From NCBI GenBank assembly GCA_014075275.1, contig CP046179.1, positions 2,365,932 to 2,429,931 on the forward strand: DNA of 64,000 nt. Reading direction: 5' to 3'. The notes under the pieces were generated by a model that saw only the letters and a program-made list of their open reading frames with translations, was not told the origin of the DNA and did not search any database. The translations under genes were made by a program, and so were the position numbers. This DNA comes from Boseongicola sp. GTDB lineage: Bacteria; Pseudomonadota; Alphaproteobacteria; Rhodobacterales; Rhodobacteraceae. Of the stretch, positions 8,827 to 17,423 are shown in pieces. Within the stretch, counting starts at the first letter, position 1; each line of letters opens with the position of its first letter.

Positions 8827-9807
8827 TTATGCGGCGCGCTGTCTGTGATGCAAGCGCCGCGCTTCGAGCGTCTTTCGTTTGATCCTTTCCCGTTGTCTTA
8901 GAATGGCTTTGTCACGCCCGAAGTAGACGTCGGCGGGTGTGACGTTGTTCAGGCTCTCGTGGTAGCGCTTGTGATTGTAGTGATCGACGAAGGCTTCGAT
9001 CTGGGTTTCGAGGTCTCCCGGAAGGAAGTAGTTCTCCAATAGGATGCGGTTCTTCAGGGTTTGATGCCACCTCTCGATCTTGCCCTGTGTCTGGGGATGA
9101 TATGGTGCGCCCCGAGAATGCTTCATGCCTTTGTCCTGCAGCCATTCAGCCAGATCGCCAGAGACGTAACTGGACCCGTTGTCGCTGAGGAGGCGGGGTT
9201 TGTGGATGACGTGAACCTGATCGCACCCTGATGCTTGTAGCGCCAAATCCAGGGTGTCCGTCACGTCCTCTGCCCGCATGTTCGTGCAGAGTTTCCACGA
9301 GATGATGTAGCGGCTGTAGTCGTCCAGGATTGTGCTGAGATAGAACCAGCCCCAGCCAAGCACTTTGAGATAGGTGAAGTCGGTTTGCCAAAGCTGGTTG
9401 ATCGCAGTGGTCTTGTCTTTGAACTCGTTTGCCGCCTTGAGCACGATAAAGGCCGGGCTGGTGATCAGATCGTGGGCCTTCAGGGCCCGATAGACTGAAG
9501 ATTCCGAGACGAAGTAGCGCTCCCGATCCGTGAACGTCACTGCCAGTTCGCGCGGCGACAGCTCCGTCTCCTGCAGCGCCAGCTTGACGACCTTGCGCCG
9601 GACTTCGTCGGGGATGCGGTTCCAGACATGTCTGGGCTTAGGCGCTTGATCCACAAGGCCAGCGTCGCCGCGCTGCCGATACCGATCATACCAACGGTAA
9701 AATGTGGTGCGGGGGATGCCCAGCTTTGCCAATGTTCGACGAGCAGACAAATGCGACCCCTCAACAAGCCGGATGATCTCCAACTTCTCAGATGCAGCAT
9801 ACCTCAT
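8827..9807 (-). CDS. IS3-family transposase OrfB (DDE integrase core), copy 1
   Basis: A 326-residue transposase with an N-terminal helix-turn-helix (about residues 6-45) and an rve-type catalytic core. The DDE residues are the Asp in QTDFTYLKV, the Asp in LLSDNGSSYVS and the Glu in GKIERWHQTLKN. The ATG at 9807 overlaps the orfA stop as ATGA. A run of seven A (minus strand, 9836-9842) near the end of orfA would allow a -1 frameshift producing an OrfAB fusion, as in other IS3 elements. The protein is identical to those of copies 2 and 3, suggesting recent spread. Confidence 0.93.
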   Translation of the reverse strand: MRYAASEKLEIIRLVEGSHLSARRTLAKLGIPRTTFYRWYDRYRQRGDAGLVDQAPKPRHVWNRIPDEVRRKVVKLALQETELSPRELAVTFTDRERYFVSESSVYRALKAHDLITSPAFIVLKAANEFKDKTTAINQLWQTDFTYLKVLGWGWFYLSTILDDYSRYIISWKLCTNMRAEDVTDTLDLALQASGCDQVHVIHKPRLLSDNGSSYVSGDLAEWLQDKGMKHSRGAPYHPQTQGKIERWHQTLKNRILLENYFLPGDLETQIEAFVDHYNHKRYHESLNNVTPADVYFGRDKAILRQRERIKRKTLEARRLHHRQRAA

Positions 9808-10178
9808 TCTTGGTCGCCCCCACCGCCGGTCATGCTTTTTTTGAGAAGACGCAGTTCCAGTGTTTGCTCGGCAACGACCTCCTTCAGGTCTCGGGCTTCG
9901 CGGCGCAGGTCCTTGACTTCGTCGGTCGTAGCCGCACGCGCCGTATCTCCAGCAAGCCGCCGTTTGCCAGCTTCCATGAAGTCCTTGGACCATTTGTAGT
10001 AGATACCTTGAGATATTCCCTCACGACGGCACAACTCAGCAATGCTGTCTTCGCCACGCAAGCCATCCAGCACGATCCGGATCTTCTCTTCTGACGAATA
10101 CTGTTTGCGCGTCGCGCGCTTGATCTCTTTGACGATCTTCTCGCCGGGGCTCCTGCGAGTTCCAGTTGTCTGTCTCAT
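9804..10178 (-). CDS. IS3-family transposase OrfA, copy 1
   Basis: A 124-residue DNA-binding subunit with a helix-turn-helix (EEKIRIVLDGLRG, IAELCRREGIS, YYKWSKDFM) and a C-terminal coiled coil (about residues 80-112) ending LLKKS. The coiled coil is typical for OrfA-OrfAB dimerisation. The start is the ATG before RQTTGTRRS, shared by all copies; here an extra ATG codon stands directly before it. It differs from copy 2 by one residue near position 13 (Lys here, Gln there). Confidence 0.9.
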   Translation of the reverse strand: MRQTTGTRRSPGEKIVKEIKRATRKQYSSEEKIRIVLDGLRGEDSIAELCRREGISQGIYYKWSKDFMEAGKRRLAGDTARAATTDEVKDLRREARDLKEVVAEQTLELRLLKKSMTGGGGDQE

Positions 10179-10264
10179 CATCCACTCCTCAGTGGTTACG
10201 ATGAGCCAACAACTCTCTCTTATCAAATAACGCTATTTGGACCCATAGGCGCTGACTTCAGACA

Positions 10265-11558
10265 GCAAAAATACGAGACCATGCGCGATGTGCCTGTGAT
10301 CGTGATCTCGGCTTTGGACGACGAAACCGAAAGCGTTGTTAAGGCGATCGAGCTTGGTGCCGAGGATTTTCTACCCAAAAGCTTTGACCCCGTTTTGCTT
10401 CGCGCACGCCTTGGTGCATCTCTATCAAAAAAGCGCTTTCGCGATCAGGAACGCGAATATTTCGGCCGGATCGAACGGTTAACCGAAGCTGCTGAGGTGC
10501 TGGAAAGCGGCCGTTTTAACCCGGAAAGCCTGGAGCTGGATGAACTAGCTAACAAAGACGATCCGCTTGGTCGTCTCGCTGCTGTATTTCGTGGCATGGC
10601 CGGAGAAATCTATGAGCGCGAACTGAAGCTCAAAAAGATGATCTTAACCCTTCAGGGCTCGTTTCTGGTACTGGCCGTTGGACTTGTTTGGGGTCTCACA
10701 CCGGCTCTATCACGTATGGCGTCTGGACTGGGATCAAACCCGCTTGGACTCGCGATCTGGGTTAACGGTATCGCTGCGATCATTTGCTTGGGCATTGCCG
10801 CCTATCGCCGCAAATTGCCACGGCTTAATCGGTCCGAGTTCATGTTTTTCGTTTACTGGGCAATTATCGCCGGTATTCTTCAACGTATGACGACTTTTGT
10901 GGTCACCGAGCATGTCGAAGCGGCCATGCTCTCGTTAATTGTTACGCTTCAAGGGTTTATGGTTTTTGGCTTTGCCGCAATTTCCAGAATGGAGCAAGCC
11001 TCCCCTCGTCGGTTGTTTGGGCTGCTGGTGGGGTTGATTGGCGTGTCGTTGGTTCTGCTCACGCGTTTCGACATGTCGAACGGGGCACAGAACGCATGGC
11101 TGTTATTTGCAATGGCTCTTCCGCTTCTTTTCGCCGTCGAGGCTCTGGTTTTGGCGGGTAAGCGCCCGGAACATGTGGACATCTTCGCCTCAGTTGGGCT
11201 GATGATGGCCCTGTCCACGGCTCTACTTGGCCCGTGGGCGTATTTCAGTGGCGACCTTATGACGCTTGGCCCATCGGTCGGAAGGCTGGAAATCCTTGTG
11301 GTTTTGATGGGCGTCGTAGGGGCTTCATCCTTGCTGTTGGCGTTCCATTTGATCGCAACCGCTGGGGCAGTGTTTTATAGCCAAAGCGCCTATGCCATGA
11401 CGATCGCAGGTGTCATCTGGGGGATGTTGTTGTTGAACGAAGAGCTTTCGCCGTTGGCGTGGATTGCCTTCGCAATTATCATAATCGGCATGTATCTTGT
11501 TGAGCCCAAAACTAGTGACGAAGAATTGGTCATTAAGCGCAACTTCAAAACGGATTGA
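10265..11558 (+). pseudogene. receiver-domain/EamA transporter fusion, 5' end lost at IS junction
   Basis: The frame enters directly from the IS end as QKYETMRDVPVIVISALDD, the second half of a response-regulator receiver domain with the conserved Lys in EDFLPKSFDP. A linker of about 85 residues follows (GRIERLTEAAEVLESG, GRLAAVFRGMAGEIYERE), a HAMP-like stretch I know from receiver-cyclase proteins. Instead of a cyclase, the output is a DMT-superfamily EamA permease with about ten membrane segments (about 10660-11510), complete to its stop. The phospho-acceptor half is missing. An ATG at 10281 could still allow translation. The preceding kinase fragment has the other half of a receiver, but of a different subfamily, so I favour a deletion that joined two genes over an insertion into one. 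Confidence 0.85.
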
Positions 11559-12044
11559 CGGTTTGGGGGGAATTATTCGTCAACTCCGCGGGTCGGGGAC
11601 GGAGTGATTAGTTGATGCTCTGCTTAATCAGTACATTCCGGTTTCATGAAACTTTCAGTTTTCGTCAACACTTCCTGTAACCCGTAACGGCTTTGAGACA
11701 GACAGCATTGTTTTGCTAAAGGAGTGTCTATCGCTCATCGTCATCCTTGGAGGGATGCGAGATGAGAACGAAGACCGGGCCGAATGGATGTTAGCAGTTC
11801 GCTCCGCACATCCATTATGCATCCAGGCAGAATTGGGTTTTTCGCCGCTCGTGTTGATCACAGCCGCTGGCAGCGGGAAGTGTGTTCAGGCGGCGGATAG
11901 TTGGTACATGGACATATTCGGTTTAAACTTTGTTGCCGACGCGCAGGATGTTGCATTGGCCGAATTTATCGTAGCCGATCTTCAACGTGGGCAAATTTGA
12001 TTAAGTTTGCCGGATGCCGATGTTTTTTCGTGTGATTTCGGTCG
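11559..12044. other. intergenic, no convincing gene
   Basis: About 486 bases between the 3' ends of the EamA fusion and the LysR pseudogene. An open frame at 11713-12000 on the plus strand has a GGAGGG-like site before an internal ATG, but its translation does not resemble a folded protein family. I see no clear terminator. Confidence 0.4.
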
Positions 12045-12991
12045 TCAATCGATCCCCAAGGGTTTCGGCATTTGCTTTTCAATCACCTCAACAGCACGGT
12101 CCACAAACTCGCGCACCTTTGGGTCGATAAATTCTCGATCTGCGTAGACGAGGCTGATGGGAAGTTCGGCTCCAACCTGGTCGAGTAATACTGGGACCAG
12201 ACGACCTGCGCGGACGTCTTCCGCCACGACCGCAGAAGCGATGAGAGCGCATCCGAGCCTTCAATTGCGGCCTCGCGGATCAGGCCGATTTCGTTGGCAG
12301 ATAGGCGACCGCCCACAGAAATGGTCCCGCCCTTCCAAAGCGGCCAGATGTTGTTGGGCGTCCATTCACCCGCGAAGCCCACGATGCAGATGTGCTTTGT
12401 CAGGTCGGTGGCTTTCTGGGGTGTTCCCATTCGATTGAGGTATTCCGGCGCGGCAACGACAATCAGCCGATCCGTATGAAGCCTGCGGGCAATCAGGTCT
12501 TGATCTTTAACGGGACCAATACGCATTGCGACATCGACACTTTCGGCCAACAGGTCGACGTGTCGGGTTGTGGATTGAACCTCGAGCCTCACTTCCGGGA
12601 AATTGCAGAGAAAGTCGGTGAAAAGCGTCAGGAAGTGCGAACCGGCCATGGATACGCGCAAGAGCCCGCGTGGTGTGTCATCTAGGCGGCGCACCGCATC
12701 CCAGGCTTCATCTGCGTCCGCCACAACGCGCTTCGCGCGGCGCAACAGCTCCTCTCCCGCATGGGTCAACGCGAGTTTTGTGGTGCGACGCAGGATCAGA
12801 CGAACACCCAGATCAGCCTCAAGCCTGGCCATGCGACGGCTGAGGGTCGCGCGCGGCAATCCCATGATCCTTGCGGCTTCCGAGATGCTGCCAGCCTGCA
12901 TGACGTTCATAAATTCGCGCATCCGATCAACGCTTGGCACGTGATCTGAATGAGCAGGTCTTGTGGTTTTTTCTGATCTAGTGGTGCTCAT
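12045..12991 (-). pseudogene. LysR-family regulator with a one-base frameshift
   Basis: From the ATG at 12991 the protein has a normal LysR N-terminus (helix-turn-helix with AGSISEAARIMGLPRATLSRRMARLE at about residues 22-47) and most of the effector domain. Near 12257-12259 the frame is lost. The expected continuation (LGCALIASAVVAEDV) is found in another frame and runs to the TGA at 12045, giving a complete C-terminus. Restoring one base in the GAAGGCTCGG stretch on the minus strand would repair it, so this is a recent mutation or a sequencing error. It diverges from the VOC gene at 13037 with only 45 bp between starts and probably regulated that operon. Confidence 0.85.
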
Positions 12992-13036
12992 GTAGCAAGC
13001 GTATCTCTTAGCCAACCGCAAGGAAAGGCAAAATCA

Positions 13037-13477
13037 ATGCTCGATATTACCAACTTCGACCACATCGGCATCCGCATCAGCGACCGCGAAAAGTCGATAG
13101 CATTCTACGAATTGCTCGGCTTCGAGATGATCGCCGACGGCGGTTATGACCATGGCCATCCGCTGGTCATGCTTCATCCCTCGGGAATCAACATCAATCT
13201 GCTTGGGCCTGCAACGGCCAAGCCGGGTGAGAACATTCTGATGGATGAAAAGCCTAAGTATCCAGGCATCACCCATATGGCCGTGAAGGTGAAGGACGCC
13301 GCTGCAACTGAGCGGTTCGTTACTGAAAATGGCATCGCCATCACGGGCCGTCGCGATTTTGAAGGCACGCAGACGATTTTCATTCGTGATCCGGACCGCA
13401 ATGTTTTTGAACTTATCGGCCCCGGCCCGTCGGCAGCGACCCTTATCAAAAAACACGTTCAAGAGCTGAAAAATTAG
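13037..13477 (+). CDS. VOC-superfamily (glyoxalase-like) protein
   Basis: A 146-residue protein made of two beta-alpha-beta-beta-beta modules. It opens with FDHIGIRISDREKSIAFYE and contains a second module starting at GITHMAVKVKD (about residue 76), ending with DPDRNVFELIGP. The candidate metal positions are His9, His79 and Glu at the end of the last strand, the usual 2-His-1-Glu pattern of VOC enzymes. It could be a glyoxalase, dioxygenase or binding protein. An AAGGAAAGG site precedes the ATG. It is the first gene of a set continuing with a YcaC-like hydrolase, a GST and a hemerythrin-like protein, which suggests detoxification of an electrophile, but the substrate is unknown. Confidence 0.85.
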   Translation: MLDITNFDHIGIRISDREKSIAFYELLGFEMIADGGYDHGHPLVMLHPSGININLLGPATAKPGENILMDEKPKYPGITHMAVKVKDAAATERFVTENGIAITGRRDFEGTQTIFIRDPDRNVFELIGPGPSAATLIKKHVQELKN

Positions 13478-13504
13478 ACCCATTAATAAAGTAAGGACCT
13501 TGTT

Positions 13505-14311
13505 ATGAATACTCGGATAAAAACAACTCTGCTTGCTTCTGCCATTGTGCTGACCGCAGGTGCAGCTATCGCCGAAGTGGCGTCCTCAGACACGTTGCGT
13601 GCGCAGCGGCTGGATCGATTTGAAAGCTATACGCCGATTGAAACTGTAGATGGGCTTGGCCAATTCCCGGAAAACTATCAGGGCACGCCAGAGCGCCCGG
13701 CCCACGAAGACCCGTTTCTGTCGCCGACAAACTCGGCGCTGATCCTGATTGACTATCAGCCGCCTATTTTGATGGGTGTGAACACGATCTCCCATGAAGA
13801 GCTGATCAACAACACAACGGGTCTGATCAAGACCGCCGTCATCTACGACATCCCGATAATCTTCAGCCATGTCTCGGTTGGATACGGTGGTTACGATCCG
13901 TTCATTGAAGAATTGAAAGAGCTGGCGCCCGACGCCGTCTTCGTTGACCGCACCAATGTAAACGCCTGGGAAGAGCCTGAGTTTGTTGCGGCAGTTGAGG
14001 CGACGGGGCGTCAAAAGCTGATCATGGGAGGACTTTGGACAGATGTATGTCTTGCTTACCCAGCGATCGAGGCAGAACGCGAAGGTTACGATGTCTATGT
14101 GCCTGAAGATGTGGTCGGCAGTTTCTCTGAACTAAGCCACGAGAATGGCATGGAGCGGATGCTGGCGGCTGGTGTCGAAGCGATCACCTGGAATGTCGTG
14201 CCTGCCGAGTTGTCGCGTGATCACGCACGGACCGAAAAGTTGCCCTTGTTGATGCCCGTTTTCATGGAGCACCTTTTCCGGGTCGATCCAAACGCAACTT
14301 GGGCCAATTGA
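13505..14311 (+). CDS. exported isochorismatase-like cysteine hydrolase (YcaC type)
   Basis: A 268-residue protein with a clear signal peptide (about residues 1-23, cleaved after Ala-Ile-Ala), then an isochorismatase-fold hydrolase. The catalytic Asp is in ALILIDYQP, the nucleophilic Cys in GLWTDVCLAYPA. The NVNAWEEPEF segment and the region after the Cys resemble E. coli YcaC. Family members act on small amides or imines. An exported copy is less common than the cytoplasmic form. It sits 27 bp after the VOC gene with an AAGGAC site, so it is co-transcribed. A hairpin follows at 14318. Confidence 0.88.
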   Translation: MNTRIKTTLLASAIVLTAGAAIAEVASSDTLRAQRLDRFESYTPIETVDGLGQFPENYQGTPERPAHEDPFLSPTNSALILIDYQPPILMGVNTISHEELINNTTGLIKTAVIYDIPIIFSHVSVGYGGYDPFIEELKELAPDAVFVDRTNVNAWEEPEFVAAVEATGRQKLIMGGLWTDVCLAYPAIEAEREGYDVYVPEDVVGSFSELSHENGMERMLAAGVEAITWNVVPAELSRDHARTEKLPLLMPVFMEHLFRVDPNATWAN

Positions 14312-14317
14312 TCAAAC

Positions 14318-14341
14318 GAGCGGCGTTATAAAGCGCCGCTC
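14318..14341 (+). terminator. hairpin between hydrolase and GST genes
   Basis: GAGCGGCG (14318-14325) and CGCCGCTC (14334-14341) form a perfect 8-bp stem with an eight-base AT-rich loop. Only a short TT-AT follows, so it is a weak terminator, attenuator or mRNA-stabilising hairpin rather than a strong intrinsic stop. Confidence 0.5.
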
Positions 14342-14365
14342 TTATCTCACCGAAAGGAATTCGAT

Positions 14366-15001
14366 ATGAAACTCTACTCTGCACCCGGCACCTGTGGGAC
14401 CGCAATGCACATCGTTCTGGAATGGATCGGCAAACCATTTGAAGTCGAGCACTTGGACTTTGCTGGCATGAAATCACCAGACTATCTCAAGCTTAACCCG
14501 GCGGGCGTTGTTCCGACGATTGTGGATGAAGACGGCCCGCTTTCCGAAGGGTTGGCTATCCTCCTGAAGCTGGTTGACGAAAATCCCGAAGCCAACATCG
14601 GCCCGGCGGCTGGCACGGCCGGACGCAATCAGCTTTACCGCTGGCTTGCTTTCCTGTCCGCTACTTTGCATCCATTCTTCTTTCCATACTTCATGCCGAG
14701 CCGTTATCACGCGGACGCGGAGCAGGCGCCTGGAGTTAAGGTTGCTTCACAGATCCGGGTTGCATCTGCGCTGGACGTCATCGAAGCCAATCTTGAAGGC
14801 AAACGCTGGATGCTGGGCGATCAGAAGTCGGTTGTCGATGCGTTTCTATATCCAATGGCGAATTGGGCCTATGGTTTCGACAAGCCAACTTCGGCCTATC
14901 CAAACATTGACCGTGTGATCCGTCAGCTTGCTGCGGACCCGGCGGTGCAATCTGTGCACGAAGCGCAAGGCACCAGCCCCAAAGTTGAATTGGCTGCCTG
15001 A
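14366..15001 (+). CDS. glutathione S-transferase family protein
   Basis: A 211-residue cytosolic GST. The N-terminal thioredoxin-like domain (about residues 1-78) opens KLYSAPGTCGTAMHIVLEW, with the cis-Pro loop at NPAGVVPTIVDE and the glutathione gamma-glutamyl site at PLSEGLAIL. The helical C-terminal domain follows. The opening and the lack of a catalytic Tyr at the start fit the bacterial beta class, where Cys10 would be catalytic. GAAAGGAATT precedes the ATG. Its stop overlaps the next start as TGATG, so the two genes are coupled. Together with the VOC and YcaC-like genes it suggests glutathione-dependent detoxification. Confidence 0.9.
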   Translation: MKLYSAPGTCGTAMHIVLEWIGKPFEVEHLDFAGMKSPDYLKLNPAGVVPTIVDEDGPLSEGLAILLKLVDENPEANIGPAAGTAGRNQLYRWLAFLSATLHPFFFPYFMPSRYHADAEQAPGVKVASQIRVASALDVIEANLEGKRWMLGDQKSVVDAFLYPMANWAYGFDKPTSAYPNIDRVIRQLAADPAVQSVHEAQGTSPKVELAA

Positions 15002-15310
15002 TGGACTTTGATCCTCAAGCCATCGACACGCATGTGGCGATGCGGGACGGGTTGCCATCGGCGATCCGTCCTACGCTGCTGGAAGAGACGCAATCGGATT
15101 GGTCGGCGCATCCTAGGTTTGCCGGTAAAGCGCAGTTTTTTATGAAAATTCACCGCCAGCTTCTGGACGGAGCCGATTGGCTGGCTGCCACAGCCGAAGC
15201 ATTGCTAGAGGCACCTGAAAGTATGTTGAAAGACCACGACATATCAGCCGGATTGATAGGGCAGACTGGTCGCTTGCTGTCCTTTGCCCATGGGCATCAT
15301 GAGATTGAGG
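15001..15310 (+). pseudogene. hemerythrin-like protein, C-terminus cut by IS
   Basis: About 103 codons from the ATG at 15001 up to the IS boundary, then 10 codons of IS sequence before a stop at 15342. The helical segments with FMKIHRQLLDGADWLA and, at the cut, LLSFAHGHHEIE look like a hemerythrin HHE domain, in which the second His-rich helix normally continues to further ligands. Those are missing here. The truncated product is unlikely to bind its di-iron centre. The family call is based on motif shape and is tentative. Confidence 0.6.
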
Positions 15311-15396
15311 TGTCTGAAGTCAGCGCCTATGGGTCCAATTAGGTTAATTTGATAAGAGAGAGTTGTTGGCTCATCGTAACCACTGAGGAGTGGGAC

Positions 15397-15771
15397 ATGA
15401 GACAGACAACTGGAACTCGCAGGAGCCCCGGCGAGCAGATCGTCAAAGAGATCAAGCGCGCGACGCGCAAACAGTATTCGTCAGAAGAGAAGATCCGGAT
15501 CGTGCTGGATGGCTTGCGTGGCGAAGACAGCATTGCTGAGTTGTGCCGTCGTGAGGGAATATCTCAAGGTATCTACTACAAATGGTCCAAGGACTTCATG
15601 GAAGCTGGCAAACGGCGGCTTGCTGGAGATACGGCGCGTGCGGCTACGACCGACGAAGTCAAGGACCTGCGCCGCGAAGCCCGAGACCTGAAGGAGGTCG
15701 TTGCCGAGCAAACACTGGAACTGCGTCTTCTCAAAAAAAGCATGACCGGCGGTGGGGGCGACCAAGAATGA
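15397..15771 (+). CDS. IS3-family transposase OrfA, copy 2
   Basis: A 124-residue helix-turn-helix/coiled-coil subunit identical to the other copies except for Gln at about residue 13. The seven-A run for frameshifting lies at 15733-15739. Confidence 0.9.
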   Translation: MRQTTGTRRSPGEQIVKEIKRATRKQYSSEEKIRIVLDGLRGEDSIAELCRREGISQGIYYKWSKDFMEAGKRRLAGDTARAATTDEVKDLRREARDLKEVVAEQTLELRLLKKSMTGGGGDQE

Positions 15772-16748
15772 GGTATGCTGCATCTGAGAAGTTGGAGATC
15801 ATCCGGCTTGTTGAGGGGTCGCATTTGTCTGCTCGTCGAACATTGGCAAAGCTGGGCATCCCCCGCACCACATTTTACCGTTGGTATGATCGGTATCGGC
15901 AGCGCGGCGACGCTGGCCTTGTGGATCAAGCGCCTAAGCCCAGACATGTCTGGAACCGCATCCCCGACGAAGTCCGGCGCAAGGTCGTCAAGCTGGCGCT
16001 GCAGGAGACGGAGCTGTCGCCGCGCGAACTGGCAGTGACGTTCACGGATCGGGAGCGCTACTTCGTCTCGGAATCTTCAGTCTATCGGGCCCTGAAGGCC
16101 CACGATCTGATCACCAGCCCGGCCTTTATCGTGCTCAAGGCGGCAAACGAGTTCAAAGACAAGACCACTGCGATCAACCAGCTTTGGCAAACCGACTTCA
16201 CCTATCTCAAAGTGCTTGGCTGGGGCTGGTTCTATCTCAGCACAATCCTGGACGACTACAGCCGCTACATCATCTCGTGGAAACTCTGCACGAACATGCG
16301 GGCAGAGGACGTGACGGACACCCTGGATTTGGCGCTACAAGCATCAGGGTGCGATCAGGTTCACGTCATCCACAAACCCCGCCTCCTCAGCGACAACGGG
16401 TCCAGTTACGTCTCTGGCGATCTGGCTGAATGGCTGCAGGACAAAGGCATGAAGCATTCTCGGGGCGCACCATATCATCCCCAGACACAGGGCAAGATCG
16501 AGAGGTGGCATCAAACCCTGAAGAACCGCATCCTATTGGAGAACTACTTCCTTCCGGGAGACCTCGAAACCCAGATCGAAGCCTTCGTCGATCACTACAA
16601 TCACAAGCGCTACCACGAGAGCCTGAACAACGTCACACCCGCCGACGTCTACTTCGGGCGTGACAAAGCCATTCTAAGACAACGGGAAAGGATCAAACGA
16701 AAGACGCTCGAAGCGCGGCGCTTGCATCACAGACAGCGCGCCGCATAA
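15768..16748 (+). CDS. IS3-family transposase OrfB, copy 2
   Basis: A 326-residue DDE transposase, identical in sequence to copies 1 and 3, with its ATG overlapping the orfA stop. It appears intact, so this copy could supply transposase for the whole family. Confidence 0.93.
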   Translation: MRYAASEKLEIIRLVEGSHLSARRTLAKLGIPRTTFYRWYDRYRQRGDAGLVDQAPKPRHVWNRIPDEVRRKVVKLALQETELSPRELAVTFTDRERYFVSESSVYRALKAHDLITSPAFIVLKAANEFKDKTTAINQLWQTDFTYLKVLGWGWFYLSTILDDYSRYIISWKLCTNMRAEDVTDTLDLALQASGCDQVHVIHKPRLLSDNGSSYVSGDLAEWLQDKGMKHSRGAPYHPQTQGKIERWHQTLKNRILLENYFLPGDLETQIEAFVDHYNHKRYHESLNNVTPADVYFGRDKAILRQRERIKRKTLEARRLHHRQRAA

Positions 16749-16822
16749 TAACATCAACCAGACGAGCCAAACTCTTTACTTGTTTAAGCAACTCTTGGTT
16801 CCCAAAACCCTGACGACGGACA

Positions 16823-17218
16823 CTTCGCTTCAACGGCTCCCGCGTCCAATGCAGCGTGATCTGCCATTATGCCAAAAAGGTCCAAAGGCTCAGGATAGGA
16901 TCACGTGATGGTTTCCAAGCTCGGGCACCCTTCCACCCGCCAACGAGCCACCCTTCCTTTCAGCGGACAAATCGTGGGTTTTGTTGTGCGTTCAAGTTCA
17001 ACCAGCTCATTTGAAACGTGGAGTTAGACGACAGGTTTCAACGGATGCGGGACGAACTCCACATCCTCCAATTTGCTGGCACTGTCGACCAACTACTGAC
17101 CTGCTCTGTGGATCACTACCTATTTCGAAGGTTTGCAGATGCGCATGGAACGTTCGGGGTTGGAGGGATTTCGAATAACGGTATCCACAGTCTCGGCCTG
17201 AGTAAGAAAACCAGTCAT
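16823..17218 (-). pseudogene. decayed DUF427 protein gene, 3' end cut by IS
   Basis: The minus strand from the ATG at 17218 shows DUF427-like blocks in order: MRICKPSK, VVIHRAGQ.LVDSASKLE, then ELVELERTTKPTICPLKGRV and SYPEPLD, ending exactly at the IS boundary. The CPLKG motif after a Thr-rich turn is the hallmark. Several in-frame stops interrupt it (after PSK, after RAGQ, before LHVSNE and before SYPEP), so the gene is long inactive, and the last residues are lost at 16823. I found no intact partner gene nearby. The family identification is from the motif order only. Confidence 0.55.
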
Positions 17219-17423
17219 GATATTTTGCTTTTGGAGAATGATTGCAGGTGATCGGCATTCCCAGAGAGCGGGACCGGTATCATTTTGCAACCCCATTCAG
17301 CGACTAGGCGGATCGTACCCGGCGATCTGTCAACTAGTTGCCAGTAAGGGAATTTGCATGTCGGCATGCTCCTCATGCCGGTGCGCGATCCGCCCCTTGT
17401 GCAGGCGGATCGCGTCGTCGGCG

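Larger units (their letters stand above)
8753..10264 (-). mobile_element. IS3-family element, copy 1 (1512 bp)
   Basis: Boundaries come from comparing the three copies in this window: all run from TGTCCGTCGTCAGGG to CGCTGACTTCAGACA. The ends form imperfect inverted repeats (TGTCCGTCGTCAG against TGTCTGAAGTCAG) with the TG..CA termini typical of IS3. It carries orfA and orfB transcribed leftward. The bases outside the ends (ATTGT on the left, GCAAA on the right) are not a direct repeat, so the copy has no target-site duplication. It interrupts a hybrid kinase on the left and adjoins a headless receiver-EamA gene on the right. Near its right end it differs slightly from copies 2 and 3. Confidence 0.93.
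15311..16822 (+). mobile_element. IS3-family element, copy 2 (1512 bp)
   Basis: Same element as at 8753 but in the opposite orientation. It starts TGTCTGAAGTCAGCG at 15311 and ends CTGACGACGGACA at 16822. The flanks (GAGG before, CTTC after) are not a direct repeat. The left side cuts the hemerythrin-like gene and the right side cuts the 3' end of a DUF427 gene, so both neighbours are broken. This indicates recombination or adjacent deletion rather than a simple insertion. Confidence 0.93.

Noticed and set aside
11713-12000. Small plus-strand gene downstream of the EamA fusion
   Set aside because: Translation shows no protein-like pattern or family; ribosome site is only moderate.
8753-16822. 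Inversion between IS copies 1 and 2 as the explanation for all broken flanks
   Set aside because: Swapping the flanks does not rejoin any of the truncated genes or restore a target-site duplication.
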